Assembly: GCA_937958345.1 (NCBI GenBank) | Contig: CALGNW010000313.1 | Location: 1 to 5,212, forward strand | Direction of reading: 5' to 3' | Source of the DNA: an uncultured Neomegalonema sp. | GTDB taxonomy: Bacteria; Pseudomonadota; Alphaproteobacteria; Rhodobacterales; Rhodobacteraceae | DNA: 5,212 nucleotides | Shown: positions 1 through 5,212 of the stretch, one piece after another | How the letters are laid out: every line of letters begins with the position of its first letter | Position numbering within the stretch: position 1 is the stretch's first letter | Notes under the pieces: model-generated | What the model saw: only the letters and a program-made list of their open reading frames with translations | What the model was told of the DNA's origin: nothing | The model's database searches: none | Translations under genes and position numbers: made by a program

Positions 1-198
1 GCCGGTATCGCGCGCCGTCCCACCGGCATTACCGGCAGAGCCGGTTTTGACCGCATCCGACGTATCAGCCGCGAACGAAGAGCGTGTATCACCGCCCGAA
101 GCCGAACCCGCCGGGCTGCCGCTTGGCGAAGACGACGGGATTTGAGGCTGTGCCCCGCCGGAGGCAGACGCCGCCGCCGAACCTGATCCGGTTTGACC
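1..198 (-). repeat. Repeat B, copy 2 (cut by window edge)
   Basis: Residues 406-471, identical to copy 1 at 63 of 66 residues; the changes are Thr to Ile, Ser to Pro and Ala to Ser. Five of 198 bases differ. Because the match still holds at position 1, the unit, and possibly further units, continues beyond the left edge. Confidence 0.9.
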
Positions 199-1413
199 GC
201 CCGCGTATCCGCGACCGTCAGCCGAGCTGCCGGTATCGCGCGCCGTCCCACCGGCATTACCGGCAGAGCCGGTTTTGACCGCATCCGACGTATCAGCCGC
301 GAACGAAGCGCGTGTATCACCGCCCGAAGCCGAACCCGCCGGGCTGCCGCTCGACGAAGACGACGGGGTTTGAGGCTGTGCCCCGCCGGAGGCAGACGCT
401 GCCGCCGAACCTGATCCGGTTTGACCCGCTACAGTTCCGCGCCCCCCGGTTGAGCCGGAACCAGCGCCTGTATCAACCGCCGCACCCGAAACGGTATGGC
501 GCGCCGCTGCGCCGCCCGTTGTCAGCGGCTTGCTCTCATTTGTTGCTGCCGAAACGGAAGCGGTAGTCCCAGACGCGCCGCCGCTCTGACCCGCGTTTTT
601 CGAAACATCCGCAGCACTCTTGGCCGTGCCGCTGGCCGCACCATCAGCGCCGGCAGTGCCGGCAAAATTCGAACGCGTCGTGTCGGTTGTGCCGGAAAGC
701 GTGTCACCGTCCGTGCCGCGCGCGGCTTTGCCGGGTTCAACGATATCACCCGGATCTTCGGACTTATTCGCCTCCATCCGCTCTGAAATGCTGGAGCGCG
801 CATCGCTTGCGACTGTCGAAACTTTCTCTCCGGCTGTCCGCGCGGCTGCCGTTCCGGCCTCCACGGCTTTTCCGCCCGCTGCGCGCACAGCCGCAGCACC
901 GGCAGCAACCGTTCCCAGCGCGCCTGCAGCGATACCGCCAAGGCCCTTGCCTTCACCATCGCCGCTGTCGTCCGATTTGGTCGAATCAATGCGGTCTGAA
1001 ATGCTCGAGCGCGCGTCACTTGCGACGCCCGAAACCTTCTCGCCGGCTGTCCGCGCAGCTGCCGTTCCGGCCTCCACGGCCTTTCCGCCCGCTGCGCGCA
1101 CGGCTGCGGCTCCGGCAGCGACCGTTCCCAGCGCACCGGCGGCAATACCGCCAACACCAACGCCGTGGCCTTCGCCGCCCGAAACCTCACCGGAAACACC
1201 CGAACCGCTGCGGGTCAGCGTGGACTGTCCGCCAGCCGTTCCGACCGAACCGCCGGTCAGGCTGGTACGGCCTTGCTCGCCGCCATCCGCCTCGTAAGAA
1301 GCGATCATTTCGCAGCAACGCCCCCCGAGCCAATAGCATCTGGCAAGCCAGCCGAGGATCACACCGCCCAGCACCGTCAAAAGGGTAAGCAGCAACATCG
1401 CAAAAGTAATCAT
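1..1413 (-). CDS. Membrane-anchored Ala/Gly/Ser-rich repeat protein, partial
   Basis: The frame opens at ATG 1411-1413 and stays open for 471 codons to position 1, so the C-terminus lies outside the window. GGAG lies ten bases upstream of the ATG, inside the last codons of the small gene. Seen directly: a hydrophobic anchor at residues 3-23 ending in GWLAR (21-25); cysteines at 26, 33 and 34; a Gly/Ser/Thr-rich linker to about 87; and two 71-residue repeats from 88 and 159. Each repeat has a glycine-zipper-like hydrophobic stretch (GGIAAGALGTVAAGAAAV) followed by an Ala-rich, charged, probably helical stretch. Then comes a low-complexity Ser/Gly/Ala/Thr/Asp region from about 224. It contains two 76-residue-period repeats from 330 and 406; the second is cut by the window edge. 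Basic residues just after the anchor suggest a cytoplasmic body. Helix repeats of this kind recall LEA-like or membrane-surface proteins, but I recognise no family and assign no function. Codon-level duplication and a shared anchor indicate growth by tandem duplication. A missing C-terminal domain could be decisive. Confidence 0.8.
   Translation of the reverse strand, partial: MITFAMLLLTLLTVLGGVILGWLARCYWLGGRCCEMIASYEADGGEQGRTSLTGGSVGTAGGQSTLTRSGSGVSGEVSGGEGHGVGVGGIAAGALGTVAAGAAAVRAAGGKAVEAGTAAARTAGEKVSGVASDARSSISDRIDSTKSDDSGDGEGKGLGGIAAGALGTVAAGAAAVRAAGGKAVEAGTAAARTAGEKVSTVASDARSSISERMEANKSEDPGDIVEPGKAARGTDGDTLSGTTDTTRSNFAGTAGADGAASGTAKSAADVSKNAGQSGGASGTTASVSAATNESKPLTTGGAAARHTVSGAAVDTGAGSGSTGGRGTVAGQTGSGSAAASASGGAQPQTPSSSSSGSPAGSASGGDTRASFAADTSDAVKTGSAGNAGGTARDTGSSADGRGYAGGQTGSGSAAASASGGAQPQIPSSSPSGSPAGSASGGDTRSSFAADTSDAVKTGSAGNAGGTARDTG
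199..426 (-). repeat. Repeat B, copy 1 (228 bp, 76 residues)
   Basis: In-frame tandem unit of the low-complexity part, residues 330-405. It begins GQTGSGSAAASASGG and ends with a ten-residue linker, SSADGRGYAG. Its first 198 bases align with copy 2 at 193 positions without gaps. Confidence 0.9.
745..939 (-). repeat. Repeat A, copy 2 (195 bp recognisable)
   Basis: Second unit, residues 159-223, directly adjoining copy 1. Similarity fades after the ASDARSSIS block: the final 13 residues keep charge and pattern but differ at seven places, mostly Asp to Glu or similar. Downstream the sequence changes to the low-complexity Ser/Gly/Ala region. Confidence 0.85.
940..1152 (-). repeat. Repeat A, copy 1 (213 bp, 71 residues)
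   Basis: First in-frame tandem unit of the repeat protein, residues 88-158. Over the first 65 residues it matches copy 2 at 57 positions; the first 41 residues are identical in protein. Several of the DNA differences in that part are silent, for example in the codons for GGIAAGAL, which suggests selection on the protein since duplication. Confidence 0.85.
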
Positions 1414-1418
1414 GGCGT

Positions 1419-1571
1419 TCAGTCTCCGTTTTTACGACCGCCGACCTCGCCCCGATCGATCAACTCTAAATCATCGCTGAAACCATGTTGCCGGGCACGC
1501 GCCAGCCAGCCGATAATCGCTCCACCGAGCGTCACAGCGGCGACAAACACAATCATCAGAAATGTTGTCAT
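1419..1571 (-). CDS. Small single-pass membrane protein (50 residues), paralogous anchor
   Basis: The start ATG at 1569-1571 is preceded by GGAG six bases upstream (ctcc at 1578-1581 on the plus strand); the stop is TGA at 1419-1421. The frame is open further upstream, but only the part from this ATG looks like a real protein. Residues 3-23 form a hydrophobic segment with a Gly-Gly at 16-17, ending in GWLAR at 21-25. It is followed by more basic residues (Arg25, Arg27) and a short polar tail with DDLELID at 33-39. By the positive-inside rule the tail should be cytoplasmic (N-out, C-in). The anchor matches the N-terminus of the next gene at 13 of the first 25 positions without gaps, including all of GWLAR. 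The tail weakly recalls the opening of the helix-hairpin-helix motif found at the end of some membrane-anchored alphaproteobacterial proteins, but the motif is not completed here. Function unknown. It probably forms an operon with the repeat protein five bases downstream. Confidence 0.65.
   Translation of the reverse strand: MTTFLMIVFVAAVTLGGAIIGWLARARQHGFSDDLELIDRGEVGGRKNGD
1424..1427 (-). promoter_or_regulatory. Ribosome binding site of the repeat protein, within the preceding gene
   Basis: GGAG on the minus strand lies ten bases before the ATG at 1413 and overlaps the last two sense codons (GGA GAC) of the 50-residue gene. The surrounding 15 bases (1419-1433) are identical to those at 1573-1587, which serve the small gene. 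Translation of the repeat protein is therefore likely to be coupled to that of the small protein. Confidence 0.5.
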
Positions 1572-1572
1572 C

Positions 1573-1599
1573 TCAGTCTCCGTTTTTTGCCCCCGACAT
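1573..1599 (-). other. Eight-codon mini-ORF ending next to the small gene start
   Basis: On the minus strand ATG at 1597-1599 opens MSGAKNGD and stops at TGA 1573-1575, one base before the ATG of the 50-residue protein. Its last four residues, KNGD, are the same as the last four of that 50-residue protein, because the DNA around both stops is duplicated. No good ribosome binding site precedes it. It is more likely a remnant of an older gene copy than a functional leader peptide, but translational coupling cannot be excluded. Confidence 0.25.
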
Positions 1600-1794
1600 C
1601 GCATAGCGAATGCCTCAGCACCCGTCCCTGAGTGCATGGGGCAAAATACGCAGGGTCGACGCCGCGCTGCAAGCGCCCTGAAGCGCGACATGCTGCAAAA
1701 GAGCGCTCTGCGTTGAAATTTGGGGATGCCGTATGGGTATCTGGGTAACTGCCGCGGCGGCTCGGGCAGGAAAATGCCGACCGGTGCGGACAAC

Positions 1795-1830
1795 AATCAA
1801 AAAAGAATAAATTTGTATTTCAAATAACTT
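1795..1830 (-). promoter_or_regulatory. AT-rich island with 15-bp palindrome, candidate promoter region of the membrane-protein pair
   Basis: This is the most AT-rich patch in an otherwise GC-rich window, about 230 bp upstream of the small membrane protein start on the minus strand. It holds the inverted repeat ATTTG-TATTT-CAAAT at 1811-1825. On the minus strand a TTGAAA resembles a -35 element, and TATTCT or TTGATT could be poor -10 elements, but no pair has both good sequence and good spacing. Promoter status is inferred from composition and position only. Confidence 0.25.
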
Positions 1831-1929
1831 ACGGCCCGCACCGCATGTAACACATTGGGACAGGACAGCGTGTCGGCGCTGTTCACTGTGCCGCCCGGCC
1901 CGCTGCGGTGCTCTGTTTCTTTATCCTGC

Positions 1930-1949
1930 AAAATAAATCGCCGGATTTA
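1930..1949 (-). terminator. Weak terminator-like hairpin downstream of the oxidoreductase gene
   Basis: On the minus strand TAAATC-CGGC-GATTTA forms a perfect six-base stem with a four-base loop, directly followed by TTTT. It sits about 140 bp after the oxidoreductase TAA and in the right orientation to end that transcript. The stem is AT-rich and short, so it would be a weak terminator at best. It could equally be a chance inverted repeat. Confidence 0.25.
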
Positions 1950-2092
1950 ACGCAAACAGACACATCCGCCGTCATCGTGCAACCAAGAGCGGTTAATTCG
2001 GGCGCGCGGCAATGCATGCCCGAAAAATATACGACCGGATAAATACCGGCATATCGGCGCGCGACTCGAAAATATTCCGCCCGCCACTTTCC

Positions 2093-4606
2093 TTATGCCC
2101 CCGGCGCATTCACGCGGATCGTTGTGTTCTTCGGATCATAGGGACTGTCCTCGACAACTTCACAATCCCACAATTCGGTAAACATGCGCAGCTTCAGCTT
2201 CGTGCCGACCGCCTCGTGCTCCGGCCCGACATACGCGAGCCCGATCTGCTTTCCGAAATGTACCGAATATCCGCCCGACGTCAGACGCCCGACCCGCGTT
2301 TTCTCGTCAGGCAGATACAAAGCTTCACGCCCCCACGGGTCGGCATCCGCCGGACCTTCGATCAGGACCGTGACGCATTTGGCACGAATGCCCGTCGCCA
2401 GCATGGCGTCCTTGCCTTTGAAGTCCTTGGACAGATCAACAAACCGATCCAGTCCGGCCTCCAGCGGCGTCGCGTCGCGGCCCAGATCCGTTCCGAACGC
2501 GCGATAGGATTTTTCCTGACGCAGCCAGTTTTGCGCCCGCGCACCGCACAGCCTCAGGCCCAGCGGTTCTCCCGCCGCCATGATCCGGTCGTACAGATAA
2601 TTCTGCATCTCGATCGGATGGTGCAATTCCCAGCCAAGCTCCCCGGTATAGGCGACGCGGATCGCGTGGGTTTTGCACATCCCAAGATCAATCGACTTCG
2701 CCGACAACCACGGGAAAGCCTTGTTGGTAAACTCGGCCTTCGGGTTTTCGGCGTAGACAATCGCCTCCATCAAGGCGCGCGATTTCGGACCCGCAATTGC
2801 AAAAACACCCCATTGGGTCGAGACATCCTGCACGGTGATCCAGCCGAATTCATCGCGTTTTTCCGCGGCCATCTTGCGCAGATAATCGCTGTCATATTCC
2901 TGCGCGGCCCCTGCCGAGACCAGATAGTATTCGTCCTCGCTCAGCCGCACGATGGTGAACTCGGTCCGCACGGTTCCGGCCACGGTCAGAGCATAGGTCA
3001 GGTTGATCCGCCCGATCTTCGGCAGCTTGTTGCAGGTCAGCCAGTCCAGAAATTGAGTCGCGCCGGGACCGGAAACATGGTGCTTGGTAAAGGCCGTTGC
3101 ATCAAACAGGCCGACGCCTGCCCGAACCGCCTCGGCCTCGGCCCGTGCATAGCCCCACCATTCGCCGCGCCGGAAGCTACGCCCGTTCAGGTCGAAATTT
3201 TCCGGCACGCCGGGTTCGGCAAAATAGTTCGGGCGCTCCCACCCGTTGACCTGCCCGAACTGCGCCCCCTCGGCGCGCATCCGCTCATAGCACGGCGCAG
3301 TGCGCAGGGGCCGCGCTTCGGGGCGCTCCTCGTCGGGGTGGTGCAGAATGTAGACGTGCTCGTAGCTTTCTTCGTTTTTCTTGACCGCATAGTTGCGGGT
3401 TACCCACCGGCCGAAACGGCGCGGGTCCAGCGACCACATATCAATCTCGGCTTCGCCCTGCGTAATCAGTTGCGCGAGGTAATAGCCCGCCCCGCCCGCC
3501 GCCGTGATCCCGAACGAAAAGCCCTCGGCAAACCAGAAGTTATCGACATTCGGTGCAGGCCCGATCAGCGGGTTGCCGTCAGGCGTATAACAGATCGGCC
3601 CGTTAAAATCGTCTTTCAGCCCGCATTCCTCGGATGACGGAATCCGGTGGTTAAAGCTGATATATTCTTCCTCGATCCGCTCCAGATCCAGTTGCAGCAG
3701 GTCGGCGCGAAAATTCTCCGGCACGCCCCAGGTTGCCCAGGCGGGCGCATTGCGCTCATAAGGCCCCAGAATCCAGCCGCCGCGTTCCTCGCGTACATAC
3801 CATTTGGCATCCGCATCGCGCAGAACCGGATGCTCGCCGTTTTCCTTGCGCCATTCGACCAGTGCCGGATCAGGCTCGGTGACGATATACTGATGCTCGA
3901 CCGGGATCGCCGGGATATAGGTGTTGACCATCGCCGCCGTGCGCTGGGCGTGGTTGCCGGTTGCTGTGATCACATGCTCGCAGCGGATTTCGAACGTCTC
4001 TTCCGTCCCGATCAGCGAGTTTCCGCGCTCGGCCATAATCCGGCCCATCACAACCCATTCGCCGCCCTCTTTGCGATAGCCGTCGACCTGCGCGCGGCGC
4101 ACGATTTCGACGCCGTTCATCCGCGCGCCCTTGGCCATCGCCTGACTGACATCGGCAGGGTTAATATAGCCGTCGGTCGGGTGATAGATTGCGCCCTTCA
4201 GGTCGTCGGTGCGCACCAGAGGCCAGCGCGCCTTGATCTGCTCGGGCGTCATCCATTCATAGGGGACATCGCAGGTTTCGGCGGTCGCGGCATACAGCAT
4301 ATATTCGTCCATCCGCTCGCGCGTCTGGGCCATACGCAGGTTGCCGACGACCGAGAAACCGGCATTCAATCCGGTCTCGGCTTCCAGTTCTTTATACAGT
4401 TTGATCGAGTAATCGTGAATATGCGTCGTCGCATAGCTCATGTTGAAATACGGCAGCAGACCCGCCGCGTGCCACGTCGAACCGGCGGTCAGCTCGTCGC
4501 GTTCCAACAGCACTGTATCCGACCAACCGGCCTTGGCCAGATGATACGCAATCGAACAGCCCACTGCGCCGCCGCCAACTACCACCGCCCGTGCATGAGT
4601 CTTCAT
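2093..4606 (-). CDS. FAD-dependent oxidoreductase / GcvT fusion (dimethylglycine or sarcosine dehydrogenase family)
   Basis: A complete protein of 837 residues ending in TAA. The start is the ATG at 4606, supported by a strong ribosome binding site and by the Rossmann strand beginning at once. Seen directly: a dinucleotide-binding motif GGGAVG at residues 11-16; GSTWHAAG at 42-49, where His46 aligns with the histidine that binds FAD covalently in mammalian dimethylglycine dehydrogenase; a second FAD-contact block, TATGNHAQRTA, near 214-224; and FAEGFSFGITAAGGAG at 359-374 closing the DAO fold. A central linker domain spans about 375-480. A GcvT-like folate-binding domain follows at about 480-720, with YTGELGWELHHP at 653-664, and a C-terminal GcvT barrel at about 735-832 with RLTSGGYSV. 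Family knowledge: such enzymes oxidise N-methyl groups of dimethylglycine, sarcosine or related amines, and the C-terminal half can transfer the one-carbon unit to tetrahydrofolate. Bacterial forms are cytoplasmic, and no signal peptide is seen. Length fits (human dimethylglycine dehydrogenase precursor is about 866). The exact substrate is undetermined, so no gene symbol is given. No frameshift or missing motif was found. Confidence 0.93.
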   Translation of the reverse strand: MKTHARAVVVGGGAVGCSIAYHLAKAGWSDTVLLERDELTAGSTWHAAGLLPYFNMSYATTHIHDYSIKLYKELEAETGLNAGFSVVGNLRMAQTRERMDEYMLYAATAETCDVPYEWMTPEQIKARWPLVRTDDLKGAIYHPTDGYINPADVSQAMAKGARMNGVEIVRRAQVDGYRKEGGEWVVMGRIMAERGNSLIGTEETFEIRCEHVITATGNHAQRTAAMVNTYIPAIPVEHQYIVTEPDPALVEWRKENGEHPVLRDADAKWYVREERGGWILGPYERNAPAWATWGVPENFRADLLQLDLERIEEEYISFNHRIPSSEECGLKDDFNGPICYTPDGNPLIGPAPNVDNFWFAEGFSFGITAAGGAGYYLAQLITQGEAEIDMWSLDPRRFGRWVTRNYAVKKNEESYEHVYILHHPDEERPEARPLRTAPCYERMRAEGAQFGQVNGWERPNYFAEPGVPENFDLNGRSFRRGEWWGYARAEAEAVRAGVGLFDATAFTKHHVSGPGATQFLDWLTCNKLPKIGRINLTYALTVAGTVRTEFTIVRLSEDEYYLVSAGAAQEYDSDYLRKMAAEKRDEFGWITVQDVSTQWGVFAIAGPKSRALMEAIVYAENPKAEFTNKAFPWLSAKSIDLGMCKTHAIRVAYTGELGWELHHPIEMQNYLYDRIMAAGEPLGLRLCGARAQNWLRQEKSYRAFGTDLGRDATPLEAGLDRFVDLSKDFKGKDAMLATGIRAKCVTVLIEGPADADPWGREALYLPDEKTRVGRLTSGGYSVHFGKQIGLAYVGPEHEAVGTKLKLRMFTELWDCEVVEDSPYDPKNTTIRVNAPGA

Positions 4607-4613
4607 GGCCACA

Positions 4614-4618
4614 TCCTC
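4614..4618 (-). promoter_or_regulatory. Shine-Dalgarno site fixing the oxidoreductase start
   Basis: On the minus strand GAGGA lies seven bases before the ATG at 4604-4606. This is a strong ribosome binding site at ideal spacing. It decides against the longer frame, which begins at a GTG at 4742-4744 and would add 46 residues with no family resemblance in front of the Rossmann fold. Confidence 0.8.
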
Positions 4619-4808
4619 GATAAACCTGACGGGACAATGCTTAAATCTGGCCTCTCGCGAAAGATTTTCAGCGACCGGGTGCGGGCAGTTTGCGACGCGT
4701 GCCGGTCTTTCGCCCGTCTGACAGCCCCCGAATGCCCGCTGCACCGATGATGGCCGCCCCGAACAGGGTCCGGTCTCACAAACCCTCGATCAAGGCGCGG
4801 ATAGCCCA

Positions 4809-4824
4809 GATTGATCCATCAATC
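4809..4824. promoter_or_regulatory. Perfect 7-2-7 palindrome, candidate operator
   Basis: GATTGAT-CC-ATCAATC is a perfect inverted repeat, starting 13 bases past the CoA-transferase stop and centred about 210 bp upstream of the oxidoreductase start. Short outer arms, CGCGG and CCGCG on the minus strand, flank it loosely. There is no T-run after it on the minus strand, so it does not look like an intrinsic terminator. The two-base spacer suits a dimeric DNA-binding protein better than an RNA hairpin. The assignment as an operator is inference; no regulator gene is visible. Confidence 0.3.
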
Positions 4825-4837
4825 AAAGCCGCGTTTG

Positions 4838-5212
4838 TCAATCGCTGACCTCGGCGCTCCACCCAATCTCGCGCAAAATCTCGTCGGTATGCTCGCCCAG
4901 ACGCGGCGCGCCCCGCGTCAAATCAAGCGCGGACTCCGAAAACCGCATCGGAGAGCGCACATAGGCTTTTGTCCCGTCCCGCGCCCCGGTATGCGGCAGA
5001 TCCACCACCATGCCGCGATGCTGTATCTGCGGGTCTTCAAAGGCCTGCGCCACCGTGTTGATCGGTCCGGCAGGCACGCCGACCTCTTCCAGCGTCGCCA
5101 GCAGCACATCGCGCTCCAATCCCCCGCACAGCGCCGCCAGCGCCTCGGTCAGCGCATCGCGGTTCGCCACACGGGTTGCATTGGTCAGATAGCGCGGATC
5201 ATCGGCCATCTC
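4838..5212 (-). CDS. CaiB/BaiF family CoA-transferase, C-terminal fragment
   Basis: This is the last 124 codons of a gene that enters from the right edge; the TGA stop is at 4838-4840. Seen directly: the fragment opens with Glu-Met-Ala-Asp-Asp-Pro-Arg-Tyr, followed by ATRVANRDAL, then EEVGVPAGPINTV, then DPQIQHRGMVVDLPH, and near the end LGEHTDEILREIGWS. These blocks, in this order, are typical of the C-terminal part of class III (CaiB/BaiF) CoA-transferases, which move CoA between acyl-CoA and a free carboxylic acid in the cytoplasm. Family members are usually about 380-410 residues, so roughly two thirds is missing, including the catalytic aspartate. The ATG at 5207-5209 is an internal methionine, because the frame is open beyond it and the homologous block continues. 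The substrate cannot be inferred. It lies on the same strand as the oxidoreductase, 231 bp upstream of it, so co-transcription is possible but not shown. Confidence 0.9.
   Translation of the reverse strand, partial: EMADDPRYLTNATRVANRDALTEALAALCGGLERDVLLATLEEVGVPAGPINTVAQAFEDPQIQHRGMVVDLPHTGARDGTKAYVRSPMRFSESALDLTRGAPRLGEHTDEILREIGWSAEVSD

Larger units (their letters stand above)
1572..2092. other. Intergenic stretch without a convincing gene
   Basis: About 520 bp lie between the oxidoreductase stop and the small membrane protein start. Minus-strand frames reaching from about 1800 toward the small gene begin only at TTG codons without a clear ribosome binding site. Their products are rich in Arg, Pro and Cys and resemble no family I know. 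Base composition is mixed: GC-rich near 1620-1790 and 1880-1920, with an AT-rich island at about 1795-1830. Weak inverted repeats occur at 1811-1825, 1865-1882, 1934-1949 and 1999-2022. This is probably the 3' untranslated region of the oxidoreductase gene plus the promoter and leader of the downstream pair. Confidence 0.6.

Noticed and set aside
1..426. CRISPR array or mobile-element repeat
   Set aside because: The repeats are contiguous, long, in-frame and coding, with no short repeat/unique spacer alternation, no transposase and no terminal inverted repeats.
522..1388. Several plus- and minus-strand open frames of about 225-233 codons over the repeat region
   Set aside because: They are out-of-frame shadows of the repeat protein. 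Their products are Arg/Pro-rich or Pro/Ala/Ser-rich with no good ribosome binding site, whereas the minus-strand frame from 1413 has an anchor, a Shine-Dalgarno site and protein-level repeat conservation.
1572..1796. Upstream extension of the 50-residue gene to a 125-residue protein
   Set aside because: The extension begins at a TTG with no clear ribosome binding site and is Arg/Cys/Pro-rich. The internal ATG at 1571 has a well-spaced GGAG, and the paralogous gene starts at the equivalent residue.
1865..1882. Inverted repeat ACAGCG-TGTCGG-CGCTGT as a terminator
   Set aside because: It has no T-run on either side and only a six-base stem. Such repeats are expected by chance in GC-rich DNA.
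1999..2022. Inverted repeat CGGGC...GCCCG as the oxidoreductase terminator
   Set aside because: The stem is five bases around a fourteen-base loop and on the minus strand it is followed by AATTAACC, not a T-run.
4607..4744. 46-residue N-terminal extension of the oxidoreductase from a GTG start
   Set aside because: A strong GAGGA ribosome binding site lies seven bases before the ATG at 4606 and the Rossmann strand starts directly after it. The extension is Cys/Arg/Pro-rich and has no targeting-signal character.
2012..4750. Two long plus-strand open frames (2012-3637 and 3647-4750) opposite the oxidoreductase gene
   Set aside because: They are codon-aligned antisense to the oxidoreductase, a frame kept open simply because the real gene avoids TTA, CTA and TCA codons. 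Their translations resemble no family, while the minus strand gives a complete enzyme with ordered motifs.
4811..4822. Possible FNR/Anr box (TTGAT-N-ATCAA)
   Set aside because: The half-sites match, but the spacer is two bases rather than the four required in the FNR consensus, so the half-sites would be wrongly phased.

Overview
The window is GC-rich DNA, probably from an alphaproteobacterium and most likely a Rhodobacterales/Roseobacter-type marine organism. This rests on the protein style: the long FAD/GcvT fusion closely matches, from memory, a family common in that group. No search was run. Every supportable gene reads on the minus strand, so transcription runs from high to low coordinates.

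Layout in transcription order. (1) Positions 4838-5212 hold the C-terminal end of a CaiB/BaiF-type (class III) CoA-transferase; its catalytic half lies beyond the right edge. (2) A 231-bp spacer carries a perfect 7-2-7 palindrome near the transferase stop. (3) Positions 2093-4606 hold a complete 837-residue FAD-dependent oxidoreductase fused to a folate-binding GcvT-type module. It belongs to the dimethylglycine/sarcosine dehydrogenase family and keeps the histidine that carries covalent FAD. (4) Positions 1572-2092 have no convincing gene; they contain an AT-rich island and some weak inverted repeats. (5) Positions 1419-1571 hold a 50-residue single-pass membrane protein. (6) Five bases later, a long membrane-anchored Ala/Gly/Ser-rich repeat protein starts at 1413 and runs off the left edge at position 1, still open after 471 codons.

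The window has two parts. The right half is conventional catabolism: an enzyme that probably oxidatively demethylates an N-methylated amine and hands one-carbon units to tetrahydrofolate, next to an acyl-CoA transferase. The substrate of neither can be read from the sequence. The left part is unusual. Two adjacent genes share an ungapped N-terminal membrane anchor ending in Gly-Trp-Leu-Ala-Arg and an identical 15-base block spanning their Shine-Dalgarno sites. The second gene has grown by two independent in-frame tandem duplications, of 213 and 228 bp. This pair is the best candidate for something undescribed. Its function is not deducible, and its C-terminus is missing from the window.
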